Shown piece by piece: positions 8,803 to 16,302 of a stretch of 64,000 nucleotides of DNA. The DNA is from CAVYPR01 sp963770505. Lineage in GTDB: Bacteria > Actinomycetota > Acidimicrobiia > Acidimicrobiales > RAAP-2. The position numbers and the translations under genes are program-made. The notes beneath the pieces are model-generated. The model was not told the origin of the DNA. It saw only the letters and a list, made by a program, of their open reading frames with translations, and did not search any database. How positions within the stretch are numbered: the stretch's first letter is position 1; each line of letters opens with the position of its first letter. Location: positions 248,001 to 312,000 of the forward strand of contig CAVYPR010000006.1 of the NCBI GenBank assembly GCA_963770505.1, written 5' to 3'.

Positions 8803-9921
8803 TCAGGTGGGATCGCCGGTGCGCACCGAGAAGGGGCCTACGACCTCGTCGTCGGCGACCACCGACCCCGGTCCGAGTGAGGCGTAGGGACCGACCCTCG
8901 CCCGGGCCCCCACCACCGACCGGACGCAGACGCTATTGCGGACCTCGGCCCGCTCCCCCACCCGGCTGTCCTCGAGGGTGCACTCCGGGCCGATCTCGGC
9001 CCCGGCGGCCACGGTGGTCCGTCCCCGCAGGACCACTCCGGGCAGGAGGGAGACGTCGGGCTCGAGCTCGACCTCGGCGTCGACATAGGTCCGCTCGGGG
9101 TCCCACATGGTCACGCCCCGGCGCATCCACCGCTCGTTGATGCGGTCGCGCAGCTCGGCCTCGGCCACGGCCAACTGGGCCCGGTCGTTGACGCCGGCCG
9201 CCTCCATGGCGTCGCCCACCGTCAGGGCCTCGACCCGGTAACCGGCGTCGTGGAGGACCCCGACCACGTCGGTCAGGTAGTACTCGCCCTGGGCGTTGTC
9301 CGGGACCAGCCGACGCAGCGAGGGGGCGAGCAGGCTGCGCCGGAAACAGTAGATGGAGGTGTTCACCTCGGTGATGGCCCGCTCGTCGTCGCCGGCGTCG
9401 GCCTCCTCGACCACCCGGGTGACTGCGTCGTCGCGCCCGCGCACCACCCGGCCGTAGCCGGTGGGGTCGGCCACCTCGGCCGTGAGCAGCGTGGCCCCGG
9501 CGTCGTGGTGCCGGTGGTGCCGGACCAGGGCGGCCAGGGTCGGCGGTCGCAGCAGCGGGGTGTCGCCGGGCAGGACGACCACGTCGCCCTCCCCGTCGTC
9601 TGTGGCGAGGCCGCTCTCGTCGGGCAGGCCGGTCAGGCCCACCGCCGCGGCGTCGCCGGTGCCGCGCTGGTGGGGCTGTTCGACGAACTCGATGTCCACG
9701 TTGGCTGGGGCATGGTCCACCAGGGTCTTGGTGACCCACTCCCCCCGGTGGCCGACCACTACCACCACCCGGTCGACGGCCAGCTCGGCCAGCGCGTCGA
9801 GGACGTGGAGGACGAGGGGGCGGCCGCACAGCTTGTGCAGCGGCTTGGGCCGCTGAGACCGCATGCGGGTCCCCTCACCGGCGGCTAGCACCACGGCGGA
9901 GAGCGGGCGTCGTTGGCTCAT
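8803..9921 (-). CDS. glmU: GlmU-like UDP-GlcNAc pyrophosphorylase lacking the acetyltransferase active site
   Basis: The N-terminal nucleotidyltransferase domain is complete: VVLAAGEGTRMRSQRPKPLH, QRGTGDAAAV, and DTPLLRPPTL. It should make UDP-GlcNAc from GlcNAc-1-P and UTP. A short left-handed beta-helix follows (GVTMWDPERTYVDAEVELEP onward). The protein stops at residue 372, whereas bifunctional GlmU has about 450 to 495 residues. Missing are the later coils with the catalytic His and the NYDG segment, and the LRPG arginine is replaced (LGPG). Only 55 bp separate its stop from the prs start, so no split second half follows. The ATG start was chosen because the nucleotidyltransferase domain begins there; upstream residues look non-coding. 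Confidence 0.88.
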   Translation of the reverse strand: MSQRRPLSAVVLAAGEGTRMRSQRPKPLHKLCGRPLVLHVLDALAELAVDRVVVVVGHRGEWVTKTLVDHAPANVDIEFVEQPHQRGTGDAAAVGLTGLPDESGLATDDGEGDVVVLPGDTPLLRPPTLAALVRHHRHHDAGATLLTAEVADPTGYGRVVRGRDDAVTRVVEEADAGDDERAITEVNTSIYCFRRSLLAPSLRRLVPDNAQGEYYLTDVVGVLHDAGYRVEALTVGDAMEAAGVNDRAQLAVAEAELRDRINERWMRRGVTMWDPERTYVDAEVELEPDVSLLPGVVLRGRTTVAAGAEIGPECTLEDSRVGERAEVRNSVCVRSVVGARARVGPYASLGPGSVVADDEVVGPFSVRTGDPT

Positions 9922-9984
9922 GGGGACATTCTTCCGTGCCGGGGGCCCCGGGTGGGCGACACGGCAGCCGACCTGGGATCCCGC

Positions 9985-9990
9985 TACGGT
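9985..9990 (+). promoter_or_regulatory. -10 box of the alpha/beta hydrolase gene (leaderless)
   Basis: TACGGT lies 8 nt before the GTG at 9999. This spacing recurs across the window and favours that GTG over upstream in-frame starts. Confidence 0.45.
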
Positions 9991-9998
9991 GCGCGACG

Positions 9999-10892
9999 GT
10001 GACACCGTCGCTCTACGACGAGTTCGGCCTCTTCCACGAGAACGCCGAGGAGTTCGGCCTCCCCTACGAAGGCCCCCCGACCGTGGCCCGCACCGAGGTC
10101 GAGGTGGCCCCGGGCCGGAGGCTGAGCGCCCTGGTCTGGGGGACCGGCCCGCCCGAGCTGGCGCTGCTCCACGGGGGTGCCCAGAACGCGCACACCTGGG
10201 ACACGGTGGCCATGGCGCTCGACCGGCCGCTGGTCGCCGTCGACCTGCCGGGGCACGGCCACTCCGACGCCGGCGCCCACGGCTCGCTCTCGGCCGCCGA
10301 CAACGCGGCCGACGTGGCCGTGGTGCTGCGCCGCCTCGCCCCCGCGGCCCGGGCGGTGGTCGGCATGTCGCTCGGAGGCGTCACCGCCCTGGCCCTCTCA
10401 GCCCGCGCACCCGAGTTGGTGCGCAGCCTGGTGCTGGTCGACATCACCCCCGGGGTCACCGCCGGCAAGGCCGCCGCCATCACCGCCTTCGTCGACGGCC
10501 CGCCCAGCTTCGCCAGCTTCGACGAGATCCTGGCCCGCACGGTCGAGCACAACCCGACCCGGTCGGTGTCGTCGCTCCGCCGGGGGATCCTCCACAACGC
10601 CGTCCAGCGCGAGGACGGGACCTGGGTGTGGCGCTACGCCCGGTTCCGTCCGCCCGAGGGGGGGGCCCGGCCCGAGTTCGTCGACCTGTGGGCGGCGGTC
10701 TCGGACCTGGCCGTCCCGCTCCTACTGGTCCGCGGCATGGCCCCGGGCTCGGTGGTCGACGACGACGACGAGGCCGAGCTCCTCCGCCGCAAGCCCGACG
10801 CCCAGGTGGTGCGGGTCTCGGGCGCCGGCCACAGCGTCCAGGGCGACCAGCCGGTCGAGCTGGCCCGGCTCATCGACGACTTCGCGCCGTAG
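9999..10892 (+). CDS. Alpha/beta-fold hydrolase
   Basis: This 297-residue soluble hydrolase has the fold's marks in order: the oxyanion strand ALLHGGAQNAHTW, VDLPGHGHSD, the nucleophile elbow GMSLGGVTALA (Ser), and a late AGHSVQGDQP that supplies the His. The acid is probably one of the Asp residues near VRGMAPGSVVDDDDE. The substrate cannot be told from sequence; esters, lactones and epoxides are all possible. The start was set at the GTG behind the TACGGT box. It is divergent from glmU and lies ahead of a small membrane protein gene. Confidence 0.8.
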   Translation: MTPSLYDEFGLFHENAEEFGLPYEGPPTVARTEVEVAPGRRLSALVWGTGPPELALLHGGAQNAHTWDTVAMALDRPLVAVDLPGHGHSDAGAHGSLSAADNAADVAVVLRRLAPAARAVVGMSLGGVTALALSARAPELVRSLVLVDITPGVTAGKAAAITAFVDGPPSFASFDEILARTVEHNPTRSVSSLRRGILHNAVQREDGTWVWRYARFRPPEGGARPEFVDLWAAVSDLAVPLLLVRGMAPGSVVDDDDEAELLRRKPDAQVVRVSGAGHSVQGDQPVELARLIDDFAP

Positions 10893-10933
10893 GCGCAAGG
10901 GTCGCGCCACCGGGTCCAGCGAGGGGCGGGCAG

Positions 10934-10939
10934 TAGGCT
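10934..10939 (+). promoter_or_regulatory. -10 box of the small membrane protein gene
   Basis: TAGGCT sits 6 nt before the GTG at 10946. It decides between two adjacent in-frame GTG codons (10943 and 10946) in favour of the second. Confidence 0.4.
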
Positions 10940-10945
10940 CGGGTG

Positions 10946-11368
10946 GTGGGCCCTCCCCCGGCTGGACGGCACGCCGACGACTGGCGACGCACCTGGCTCA
11001 CCCGCCGTGCCGTCGGCCTGCACGCCACCGTGGTGGTCGTGGTCCCCGCCTTCGTCGCCCTCTTCTGGTGGCAGGTCCAGCGCGTGCGGGAGGGCAACAC
11101 CCTCAGCTGGGCGTACGTCTTCGAGTGGCCCTTCTTCACCGGCTACGCGATCTACCTGTGGTGGCGGCTCGTCCACGACCAACCCGGTCTGTACGACGAG
11201 GGCGCCGAGGTCGCGGACCGAGGGGGCCGGGAAGGGCCGGGGACCCCGAAGGACCCGGAGGGGCCGGGGGGCCGAGTCGAGGCGATCGAGGAGGACGAGG
11301 AGCTGGCCGCCTACAACCGTTACCTCGCCGAGCTGGCCGCGCACGACGCGGAGCAGGGGCGGCGCTAG
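10946..11368 (+). CDS. Small two-helix membrane protein of unknown function
   Basis: This 140-residue protein has two hydrophobic segments (AVGLHATVVVVVPAFVALFW and AYVFEWPFFTGYAIYLWW). An acidic, Gly and Pro rich cytoplasmic tail follows, ending in EEDEELAAYNRYLAELAAHD, which should be helical. The first helix is preceded by an Arg-rich stretch, so the N-terminus is probably inside. I do not recognise a named function. Its own -10 box and a hairpin terminator with a T run immediately downstream make it a single-gene unit. Confidence 0.7.
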   Translation: MGPPPAGRHADDWRRTWLTRRAVGLHATVVVVVPAFVALFWWQVQRVREGNTLSWAYVFEWPFFTGYAIYLWWRLVHDQPGLYDEGAEVADRGGREGPGTPKDPEGPGGRVEAIEEDEELAAYNRYLAELAAHDAEQGRR

Positions 11369-11376
11369 CGGCATCC

Positions 11377-11401
11377 GAGCTGCCCGGGGTAGCTCCGTTT
11401 T
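11377..11401 (+). terminator. Intrinsic terminator after the small membrane protein gene
   Basis: GAGCTGCCC pairs with GGGGTAGCTC (one G-T wobble) and is followed by CG and a TTTT run. It lies 9 nt after the stop codon and ends next to the 3' end of tRNA-Gln on the other strand. Confidence 0.65.
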
Positions 11402-11402
11402 G

Positions 11403-11475
11403 CTCCGGGGGGAGGGCTCGAACCTCCAACATCCGGCTCCAAAGGCCGGCGTTCTGCCGATTGAACTACCCCGGA
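11403..11475 (-). tRNA. tRNA-Gln (anticodon TTG)
   Basis: The cloverleaf reads on the minus strand. The acceptor TCCGGGG pairs with CCCCGGA and the D arm contains GTTCAATCGGCAGAAC. The anticodon stem CCGGC/GCCGG encloses loop CTTTGGA with anticodon TTG, and the T arm is GGAGG TTCGAGC CCTCC. The discriminator base is G and the CCA end is not encoded (CAA follows). The TTG anticodon reads CAA and CAG. Confidence 0.93.
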
Positions 11476-11502
11476 AGTGAGCCGCGGCGCGGACCCCGCC
11501 CC

Positions 11503-11508
11503 AGGTTA
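11503..11508 (-). promoter_or_regulatory. Possible -10 box for tRNA-Gln
   Basis: It reads TAACCT on the minus strand about 27 nt before the mature tRNA 5' end, a usual distance for a short processed leader. Confidence 0.35.
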
Positions 11509-11671
11509 GAGCGCCCCGAGCGCCCATAAGAAGATGGAAAGAGGAGTCGAAGAAGTTCGAAAGAGCCCAGGCCACCGGGTTCGGCCGCCGGTATGCTCCG
11601 CGCCGTCGGCCGCCACTTCGCGGCCGGTGCCCACGGCCGGCCCGGTCGCCGTGCACCCGAGAGGACGTGCG

Positions 11672-12343
11672 ATGAGGATCCTGGTGGTCGACGACGACCC
11701 GGGCGTCCGCTCCTCCCTCGAACGCGCCCTGCGCCTCGATGGCTACGAGGTCGAGGCCGCCCCCGACGGGACGACCGCCCTGCGGTCCCTGGCCGTGTCG
11801 CCGCCCGACGCCGTCGTCCTCGACCTGGGGCTTCCCGACGTCGACGGCCTCGAGGTGTGCCGCCGGCTGCGCTCGACCGGCGACGACACGCCGGTGCTGA
11901 TCCTGACGGCGCGCGACGCGGTGGACGACCGGGTCCAGGGCCTCGACGCCGGGGCGGACGACTACCTGGTGAAGCCGTTCGCCCTGGCCGAATTGCTGGC
12001 CCGGCTGCGGGCACTCCTCCGCCGGCGGGCCGGCGGCGAGGGAGAGATGCTGCGGTTCGGGGACCTCTCGCTCGACCTGTCCACCAGGGAGGCCCAGCGC
12101 GGCGCCCGGCGGTTCACCCTCACCCGGATCGAGTTCGACCTGCTCGAGCTGTTCCTCCGCCACCCGCGCCAGGTGCTCACCCGCGACGTGATCCTCGACC
12201 GCGTGTGGGGCTACAACTTCGACTCGGGGACCAACTCCCTCGCCGTCTACATCGGCTACCTGCGCCGCAAGACCGAGGCCGAAGGTGAGGGCCGCTACCT
12301 GCACACCGTGCGCGGGGTTGGCTACGTGCTGCGCGACCCATGA
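11672..12343 (+). CDS. OmpR/PhoB-family response regulator (MprA/PrrA-like)
   Basis: This 223-residue regulator has a receiver domain (MRILVVDDDPGVRS), phosphoacceptor Asp51 in VVLDLGLPDVDGLEV, and the conserved Lys in DDYLVKPFALAELLAR. A winged-helix DNA-binding domain follows, ending in LAVYIGYLRRKTE and HTVRGVGYVLR. The ATG at 11672 was chosen because the receiver begins there; the longer frame upstream has no domain. Its stop overlaps the kinase start by 4 nt, so regulator and kinase are coupled. The target genes are not visible from sequence. Confidence 0.92.
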   Translation: MRILVVDDDPGVRSSLERALRLDGYEVEAAPDGTTALRSLAVSPPDAVVLDLGLPDVDGLEVCRRLRSTGDDTPVLILTARDAVDDRVQGLDAGADDYLVKPFALAELLARLRALLRRRAGGEGEMLRFGDLSLDLSTREAQRGARRFTLTRIEFDLLELFLRHPRQVLTRDVILDRVWGYNFDSGTNSLAVYIGYLRRKTEAEGEGRYLHTVRGVGYVLRDP

Positions 12344-13704
12344 GCTTCCGCACCCGCCTGGCGCTGGCCGCCGCCGTGGCGGTGGTCATCGCCGTGCTGG
12401 CCGCCTCGGCGGCCAGCTACTTCGCCGCCCGCAACTCGCTGCTCGGCTCGGTCGACGGGACCCTGGCCGCCACCGCCACAGGCATCATCACCCATGGGGG
12501 GACGGTGGGGGGCGCGGCCAACGGCGTCGACGACCAGTGGATCGACCCGGCCGGGTCGATCATCGGGAAGGGCGACCTCACGCTGCCGGTCTCGCCGGCG
12601 GTGCGGGCGGTGGCCGCCGGCCACCAGCACGACTACTACGACACCATCACCCTGAACGGGCAGGACTACCGCGAGCTCGTCCGGAGCGTCGGCTCGGTGC
12701 GGGTGGTGAGCGGCAACGTCTACTACCTCACGACAGCCGCCCTCCAGGTGGTCCTGCCCCTGACAAGCGTGAACCGCCAGCTCTCCTCCCTGGGCCTCAC
12801 CCTCACCCTCGTGGCCCTGGGGGGCATCGCCCTCGCCCTGATCCTGGCCTGGCTGGTGGGGCGGACCGCCCTGGTGCCGCTGAACGACCTGACCTCCTCG
12901 GTGGAGGAAGTGGCCGAGACCACCGACGTCTCCAAGCGGCTGGACCCGGGTGGGGCCGACGAGCTCGGACGGCTGCGCCGTGCCTTCAACCACCTCCTGT
13001 CGGCCCTCGAACGCTCGCGCGAGTCGCAACGGCAGCTCGTGCTCGACGCCGGCCACGAGCTGCGCACGCCGCTCACCAGCCTGCGCACGAACCTCGAGGT
13101 GGTGCGCAGGCTCGACGAGCTGTCACCCGACGAGCGCGAGGTGCTGGTCGACGACGTGCTCACCCAGCTGGAGGAGCTCACCACCCTGGTGGGCGACCTC
13201 TCGCAACTGGCCCGGGGCGAGCAGCGGCAGGCGCCGTCGGCGCCGCTGCGGCTCGACCGCCTGGTGGAGGACGCCGTGGCCGTGGCCACCACCCACGCCC
13301 GCCCCCGCAACGTTCGCTTCTCATTGCGCACCGAGCCGGTCTGGGTCGACGGCCAGCGCGAGGGCCTGACCCGGGCGGTGGGCAACCTCTTGGACAACGC
13401 CCTCAAGTGGAGCCCCGACGGCGCCGAGGTGGAGGTCTACTGCGTCGGGGGGGCGGTCACCGTCCGGGACCACGGCCCGGGGATCGCCCCCGACGACCTC
13501 CCCCACATCTTCGACCGCTTCTACCGCGCCCCCGCCGCCCGTGCCCTGCCCGGCTCCGGGTTGGGGCTGGCCATCGTGGCCCAGGTCGCCGAGGCCGAGG
13601 GGGGGGCGGTCACCGCCTCCAACGCCGACGACGGCGGAGCGGTCTTGCAGCTGACCCTGCCCCCCACGCACGCCCCCGCCGGGGTCAGGGACGCCGACGA
13701 CTAG
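12340..13704 (+). CDS. Sensor histidine kinase partnered with the upstream response regulator
   Basis: This 454-residue membrane kinase has one helix near residues 7-25 and an extracytoplasmic loop of about 120 residues. A second helix (LGLTLTLVALGGIALALILA) is followed by a HAMP linker beginning with the P of LVPLNDLTSSV. The dimerisation and phosphoacceptor helix is LVLDAGHELRTPLTSLRTN, with His239. The ATPase domain has an N box (NLLDNALKW), DHGPGIAPDDL and GSGLGLAIV. The layout fits MprB/PrrB-type kinases that sense envelope state. The loop shows no known sensor fold, so the stimulus is unknown. Confidence 0.92.
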   Translation: MSFRTRLALAAAVAVVIAVLAASAASYFAARNSLLGSVDGTLAATATGIITHGGTVGGAANGVDDQWIDPAGSIIGKGDLTLPVSPAVRAVAAGHQHDYYDTITLNGQDYRELVRSVGSVRVVSGNVYYLTTAALQVVLPLTSVNRQLSSLGLTLTLVALGGIALALILAWLVGRTALVPLNDLTSSVEEVAETTDVSKRLDPGGADELGRLRRAFNHLLSALERSRESQRQLVLDAGHELRTPLTSLRTNLEVVRRLDELSPDEREVLVDDVLTQLEELTTLVGDLSQLARGEQRQAPSAPLRLDRLVEDAVAVATTHARPRNVRFSLRTEPVWVDGQREGLTRAVGNLLDNALKWSPDGAEVEVYCVGGAVTVRDHGPGIAPDDLPHIFDRFYRAPAARALPGSGLGLAIVAQVAEAEGGAVTASNADDGGAVLQLTLPPTHAPAGVRDADD

Positions 13705-14148
13705 GGGCTCCGACCGCTTCTTCGAGCTTTCTTAGCTTCCCCTCGTCATCTGCTTAATGAGCGGCCTCATAATGGGTAGAGCACGAGGAGACAGCCACCA
13801 AATGACCATTCCGACCCCGTCACAGCGCCAAGGGACCCGGACCCGCAACCGGGTATCCCGAAGCGGCCGGCGTCCCATCCGCCGGGTGGAGGGGAGCGGG
13901 GTGACCAGTCTGGGGGCCGTCGGCGGACGGGCCGTCAAAGGTCCGGCCGTCGGGCGGGGTCGCCCGCCCACCTCGAGGTCCGCCGGCCCCCCCCACGGCG
14001 GGTCCGGGCGCCGAGGACGGGTCCTCTCTCTCCCCGTCCTCGGCGCCCCACATTCACAGCATCCGGCCCCTCCCGGCCACAGCTGAGCGACCGCGACGGC
14101 CGGCCCGCATCGAGTCGGGTCGGTCGTCGTGTCGGTCGCAGGATCTCC
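13705..14148. other. 444-bp region without a convincing protein gene; possible small RNA on the plus strand
   Basis: Near 13755-13768 is an imperfect inverted repeat, TTAATGAG and CTCATAAT, around CGGC. A TAATGG box (13770-13775) and a GAGGAG follow, then an ATG at 13802. The frame from that ATG runs to 14086 straight through the strong hairpin at 14006-14048. Its composition (Arg, Gly, Pro, Ser) looks random. A short transcript of roughly 260 nt ending at the hairpin is the simplest reading. I know of no RNA family that it matches. Confidence 0.3.
14006..14048. terminator. Perfect 16-bp hairpin, likely terminator
   Basis: GGGCGCCGAGGACGGG (14006-14021) is exactly complementary to CCCGTCCTCGGCGCCC (14033-14048), with an 11-nt pyrimidine-rich loop. 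There is no T run, which is common for GC-rich actinobacterial terminators. It would serve the kinase operon or a small RNA on the plus strand. Confidence 0.6.
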
Positions 14149-14517
14149 TCAGCCGGCGTCGATCAGCTCGATTCGGTTGCCGAACGGGTCGTCGACGTAG
14201 CAGCGGTGCACCCCGGGCAGCTCGGTGTCGGGCCGCACGTCGCACCCGGCCTCGGCCAGCCTCGCCGCCAGGTCGTCGAGGCCCTCCACCACCAGGGCCG
14301 GGTGGGCCTTGCGGGCGGGACGGAAGCCTTCCTCCGCCCCGAGGTGGAGCACCACGTCCCCGTTGGAGAACCAGCAGCCCCCCCGGGCGGCCAGCGGTTC
14401 GGGCTTGGGCCGGCGCTCCAGGCCCAGGAGGCCCGAGTAGAAGGCCTCGGCCCGCCCCTCCTCACCGGGGGGCATGGCCAGCTGGACGTGGTGGAGGGCC
14501 ACGACCCGGAACGTCAC
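14149..14517 (-). CDS. VOC (glyoxalase/bleomycin-resistance) family protein
   Basis: This 122-residue single VOC module begins VVALHHVQLAMPPGEEGRAE and has AFYSGLLGL, WFSNGDVVLHLG and a late YVDDPFGNRIELID. The His near the start and the Glu of RIELID are the expected metal ligands. Members include dioxygenases, isomerases and lyases, so the reaction is open. The GTG start has a TAGCGT box 6 nt upstream. It is divergent from the bS22 gene. Confidence 0.8.
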   Translation of the reverse strand: MTFRVVALHHVQLAMPPGEEGRAEAFYSGLLGLERRPKPEPLAARGGCWFSNGDVVLHLGAEEGFRPARKAHPALVVEGLDDLAARLAEAGCDVRPDTELPGVHRCYVDDPFGNRIELIDAG

Positions 14518-14523
14518 GGAGCC

Positions 14524-14529
14524 ACGCTA
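14524..14529 (-). promoter_or_regulatory. -10 box of the VOC gene (leaderless)
   Basis: It reads TAGCGT on the minus strand, 6 nt before the GTG start. Confidence 0.45.
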
Positions 14530-14554
14530 CCTGGCGGTCGTGCGGCGGGACCGC

Positions 14555-14560
14555 TAGCCT
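14555..14560 (+). promoter_or_regulatory. -10 box of the bS22 gene
   Basis: TAGCCT lies 10 nt before the bS22 ATG. There is no ribosome site in the short gap, so the message is probably leaderless or nearly so. Confidence 0.45.
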
Positions 14561-14570
14561 GCCGCACGGC

Positions 14571-14669
14571 ATGGGCTCACTCATCAAGAAGCGCCGCAAG
14601 CGGATGCGCAAGAAGAAGCACAAGAAGATGCTGAAGGCGACCCGCTGGCAGCGGCGCGCCGGCAAGTAG
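14571..14669 (+). CDS. Small ribosomal subunit protein bS22 (AURKAIP1/COX24-domain peptide)
   Basis: This 32-residue, highly basic peptide starts MGSLIKKRRKRMRKKKHKKM and ends RWQRRAGK. The KKRRKRM.KKKHKK core is the AURKAIP1/COX24 signature of bS22, seen in mycobacterial ribosome structures near the decoding region of the 30S subunit. The gene is too short for most gene callers. It is divergent from the VOC gene and ends 7 nt before the convergent ispE stop. The call rests on the peptide motif and is firm for such a short gene. Confidence 0.9.
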   Translation: MGSLIKKRRKRMRKKKHKKMLKATRWQRRAGK

Positions 14670-14676
14670 GCCCCGC

Positions 14677-15474
14677 TCAGCCCACCTGCGGCCCGGGCCC
14701 TTCGACCGTCCCCTCCCAGCCGGTCGGCACGGTGCGCACGGCGAGCAGTCTCCCCTCCTCCTCCCCGGGGCCGAGGCCGGCCAGCCCGCCCACACCCAAG
14801 TCGTCCGGGCTCCCCTCCACGAACCACGTCGACCCGCTCCCGGCCAGCAGCGGCGTCCTCCCGGTGGCCTCGGCCAGGCAGTCGCGCCAGCGGGCGAGGT
14901 CGGGGCGGACGGCCAGCGCCGCGCCGACCAGGTCGTTCGGCCCGCCCCCGGCCGACACTCCTAAGTCCCAGGCGGCGTAGGCCGCGCCGGTGTCGATGCC
15001 GAAGGGCGGGACCAGGAGCACGAACTCACGTGGCTCGTAGGGGAGGGGCGACAGCTGTTCCCCGATGCCGGCCACCTCGGCTCGGCCGCCCGCCAGGCAG
15101 AACGGGACGTCGGCACCGAGCGAGGCGGCCACCTCCGTGTCGGCGCACCCGGCCCAGCGCAGGACGGCCGCCGCGTCCGACGACCCGCCCCCCAGCCCGC
15201 CGCCCACCGGGATGCGCTTCACCAGCCGCACGCCCGCCCGCCGGCCCACCGCGGCCAGGGCCCGGCGCACCAGGTTGTCCGGCCCCGGGCCCACCGAGCC
15301 CTCCGGGACGCCGTCGGCCTCGACCACGAGCCCGTCGCCGTCGGGGTCGACCTCGAGGATGTCGGCCAGGTCCACCGAGACCATCTCCGCCGCCAGGTCG
15401 TGGTAGCCGTCGGGACGGCGGCCGAGCACCCGCAGCCGGAGCGTCAGCTTGGCCGGGGCCACCAGCCGGGTCAC
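14677..15474 (-). CDS. ispE: 4-diphosphocytidyl-2-C-methyl-D-erythritol kinase
   Basis: IspE phosphorylates CDP-methylerythritol in the non-mevalonate isoprenoid route. The 265 residues show the GHMP kinase marks: APAKLTLRLRVLGRRPDGYH at the start and the ATP loop PVGGGLGGGSSDAAAVL. I chose the GTG at 15474, which overlaps the rsmA stop as GTGA. The frame continues another 8 codons upstream, but those add nothing to the fold. The rsmA-ispE coupling is the standard actinobacterial arrangement. Confidence 0.93.
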   Translation of the reverse strand: MTRLVAPAKLTLRLRVLGRRPDGYHDLAAEMVSVDLADILEVDPDGDGLVVEADGVPEGSVGPGPDNLVRRALAAVGRRAGVRLVKRIPVGGGLGGGSSDAAAVLRWAGCADTEVAASLGADVPFCLAGGRAEVAGIGEQLSPLPYEPREFVLLVPPFGIDTGAAYAAWDLGVSAGGGPNDLVGAALAVRPDLARWRDCLAEATGRTPLLAGSGSTWFVEGSPDDLGVGGLAGLGPGEEEGRLLAVRTVPTGWEGTVEGPGPQVG

Positions 15475-16289
15475 GGCCACCGGGCCAGCCTTCCCCACGC
15501 CTCGATGCCGAGGTCTTCGGCCCGGGCCTCGGGTGCCACCCCGGCCGCGGCGAAGGCGGCGGGGTCCACCACGCCGGCCAGCGACCGCCGCAGCATCTTG
15601 CGCCGCTGGCCGAAACCCGCCCGCACCACCTCAAAGAGCCGGTCGTAGGGGACCTCGGCCGGCGGCACCGCCGGCTCCGCCCGCCGGTCCAGGCGGACCA
15701 GGGCCGAGGCCACCTTCGGGCGGGGCACGAAGACGGTGGCCGGCACCCGGCCCACCACCGAGGCCGAGGCCCAGTAGGCGACCTTCACCGAGACCGCACC
15801 GTAGGCGGGGTCGCCGGGGGCCGCCGCCAGCCGCTCCCCCACCTCGCGCTGGACCATGACCAGCAGCGAGGCCACCTGCGGGGCCTCCTCCAACACCCGC
15901 ACGACCAGCGGGGTGGCCACGTTGTAGGGCAGGTTGGCGACGACCGACCAGTCGCCCCCCGGCCCGAGCAGTTCACCCCAGTCGAGGGTGAGCGCGTCGG
16001 CCTCGACCACCTCGACCGCCGTGGCGGCCACGACCTCACGCAGTACCGAGGCCAGGCCGCGATCCACCTCAACCGCCACCACCCGCGCCCCCGCCTCGGC
16101 CAGGGCCAGGGTCAGCGACCCGAGGCCGGCACCGATCTCCACCACCGGCGAGCCCTCCCCCACCCCCGACAGCCGGACGATGCGGCGCACGGTGTTGGGG
16201 TCGGCCACGAAGTTCTGGCCGAGGGCCCGGCTGGGCCGCAGGCCGTGGTCGGCCAGGAGCCGCTGGATCTCGGGCCGGCCCATGGTCAT
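15471..16289 (-). CDS. rsmA: 16S rRNA dimethyladenosine transferase KsgA/RsmA
   Basis: It dimethylates the two adjacent adenines in the 3'-terminal hairpin of 16S rRNA. The 272 residues contain ALGQNFVADP, the SAM-binding VEIGAGLGSLTLALAEAG and the catalytic NLPYNVATPL. The C-terminal helical domain has FGQRRKMLRRSL. Two in-frame ATG codons (16289 and 16283) are possible starts. It follows the RlpA-like gene by 13 nt and overlaps ispE, so the three are co-transcribed. Confidence 0.95.
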   Translation of the reverse strand: MTMGRPEIQRLLADHGLRPSRALGQNFVADPNTVRRIVRLSGVGEGSPVVEIGAGLGSLTLALAEAGARVVAVEVDRGLASVLREVVAATAVEVVEADALTLDWGELLGPGGDWSVVANLPYNVATPLVVRVLEEAPQVASLLVMVQREVGERLAAAPGDPAYGAVSVKVAYWASASVVGRVPATVFVPRPKVASALVRLDRRAEPAVPPAEVPYDRLFEVVRAGFGQRRKMLRRSLAGVVDPAAFAAAGVAPEARAEDLGIEAWGRLARWP

Positions 16290-16302
16290 CGCCGGGCCGG
16301 CC

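Noticed and set aside
13802..14086. A small protein gene starting at ATG 13802 with GAGGAG upstream
   Set aside because: Its frame runs through a perfect 16-bp terminator-like hairpin and its residues look random.
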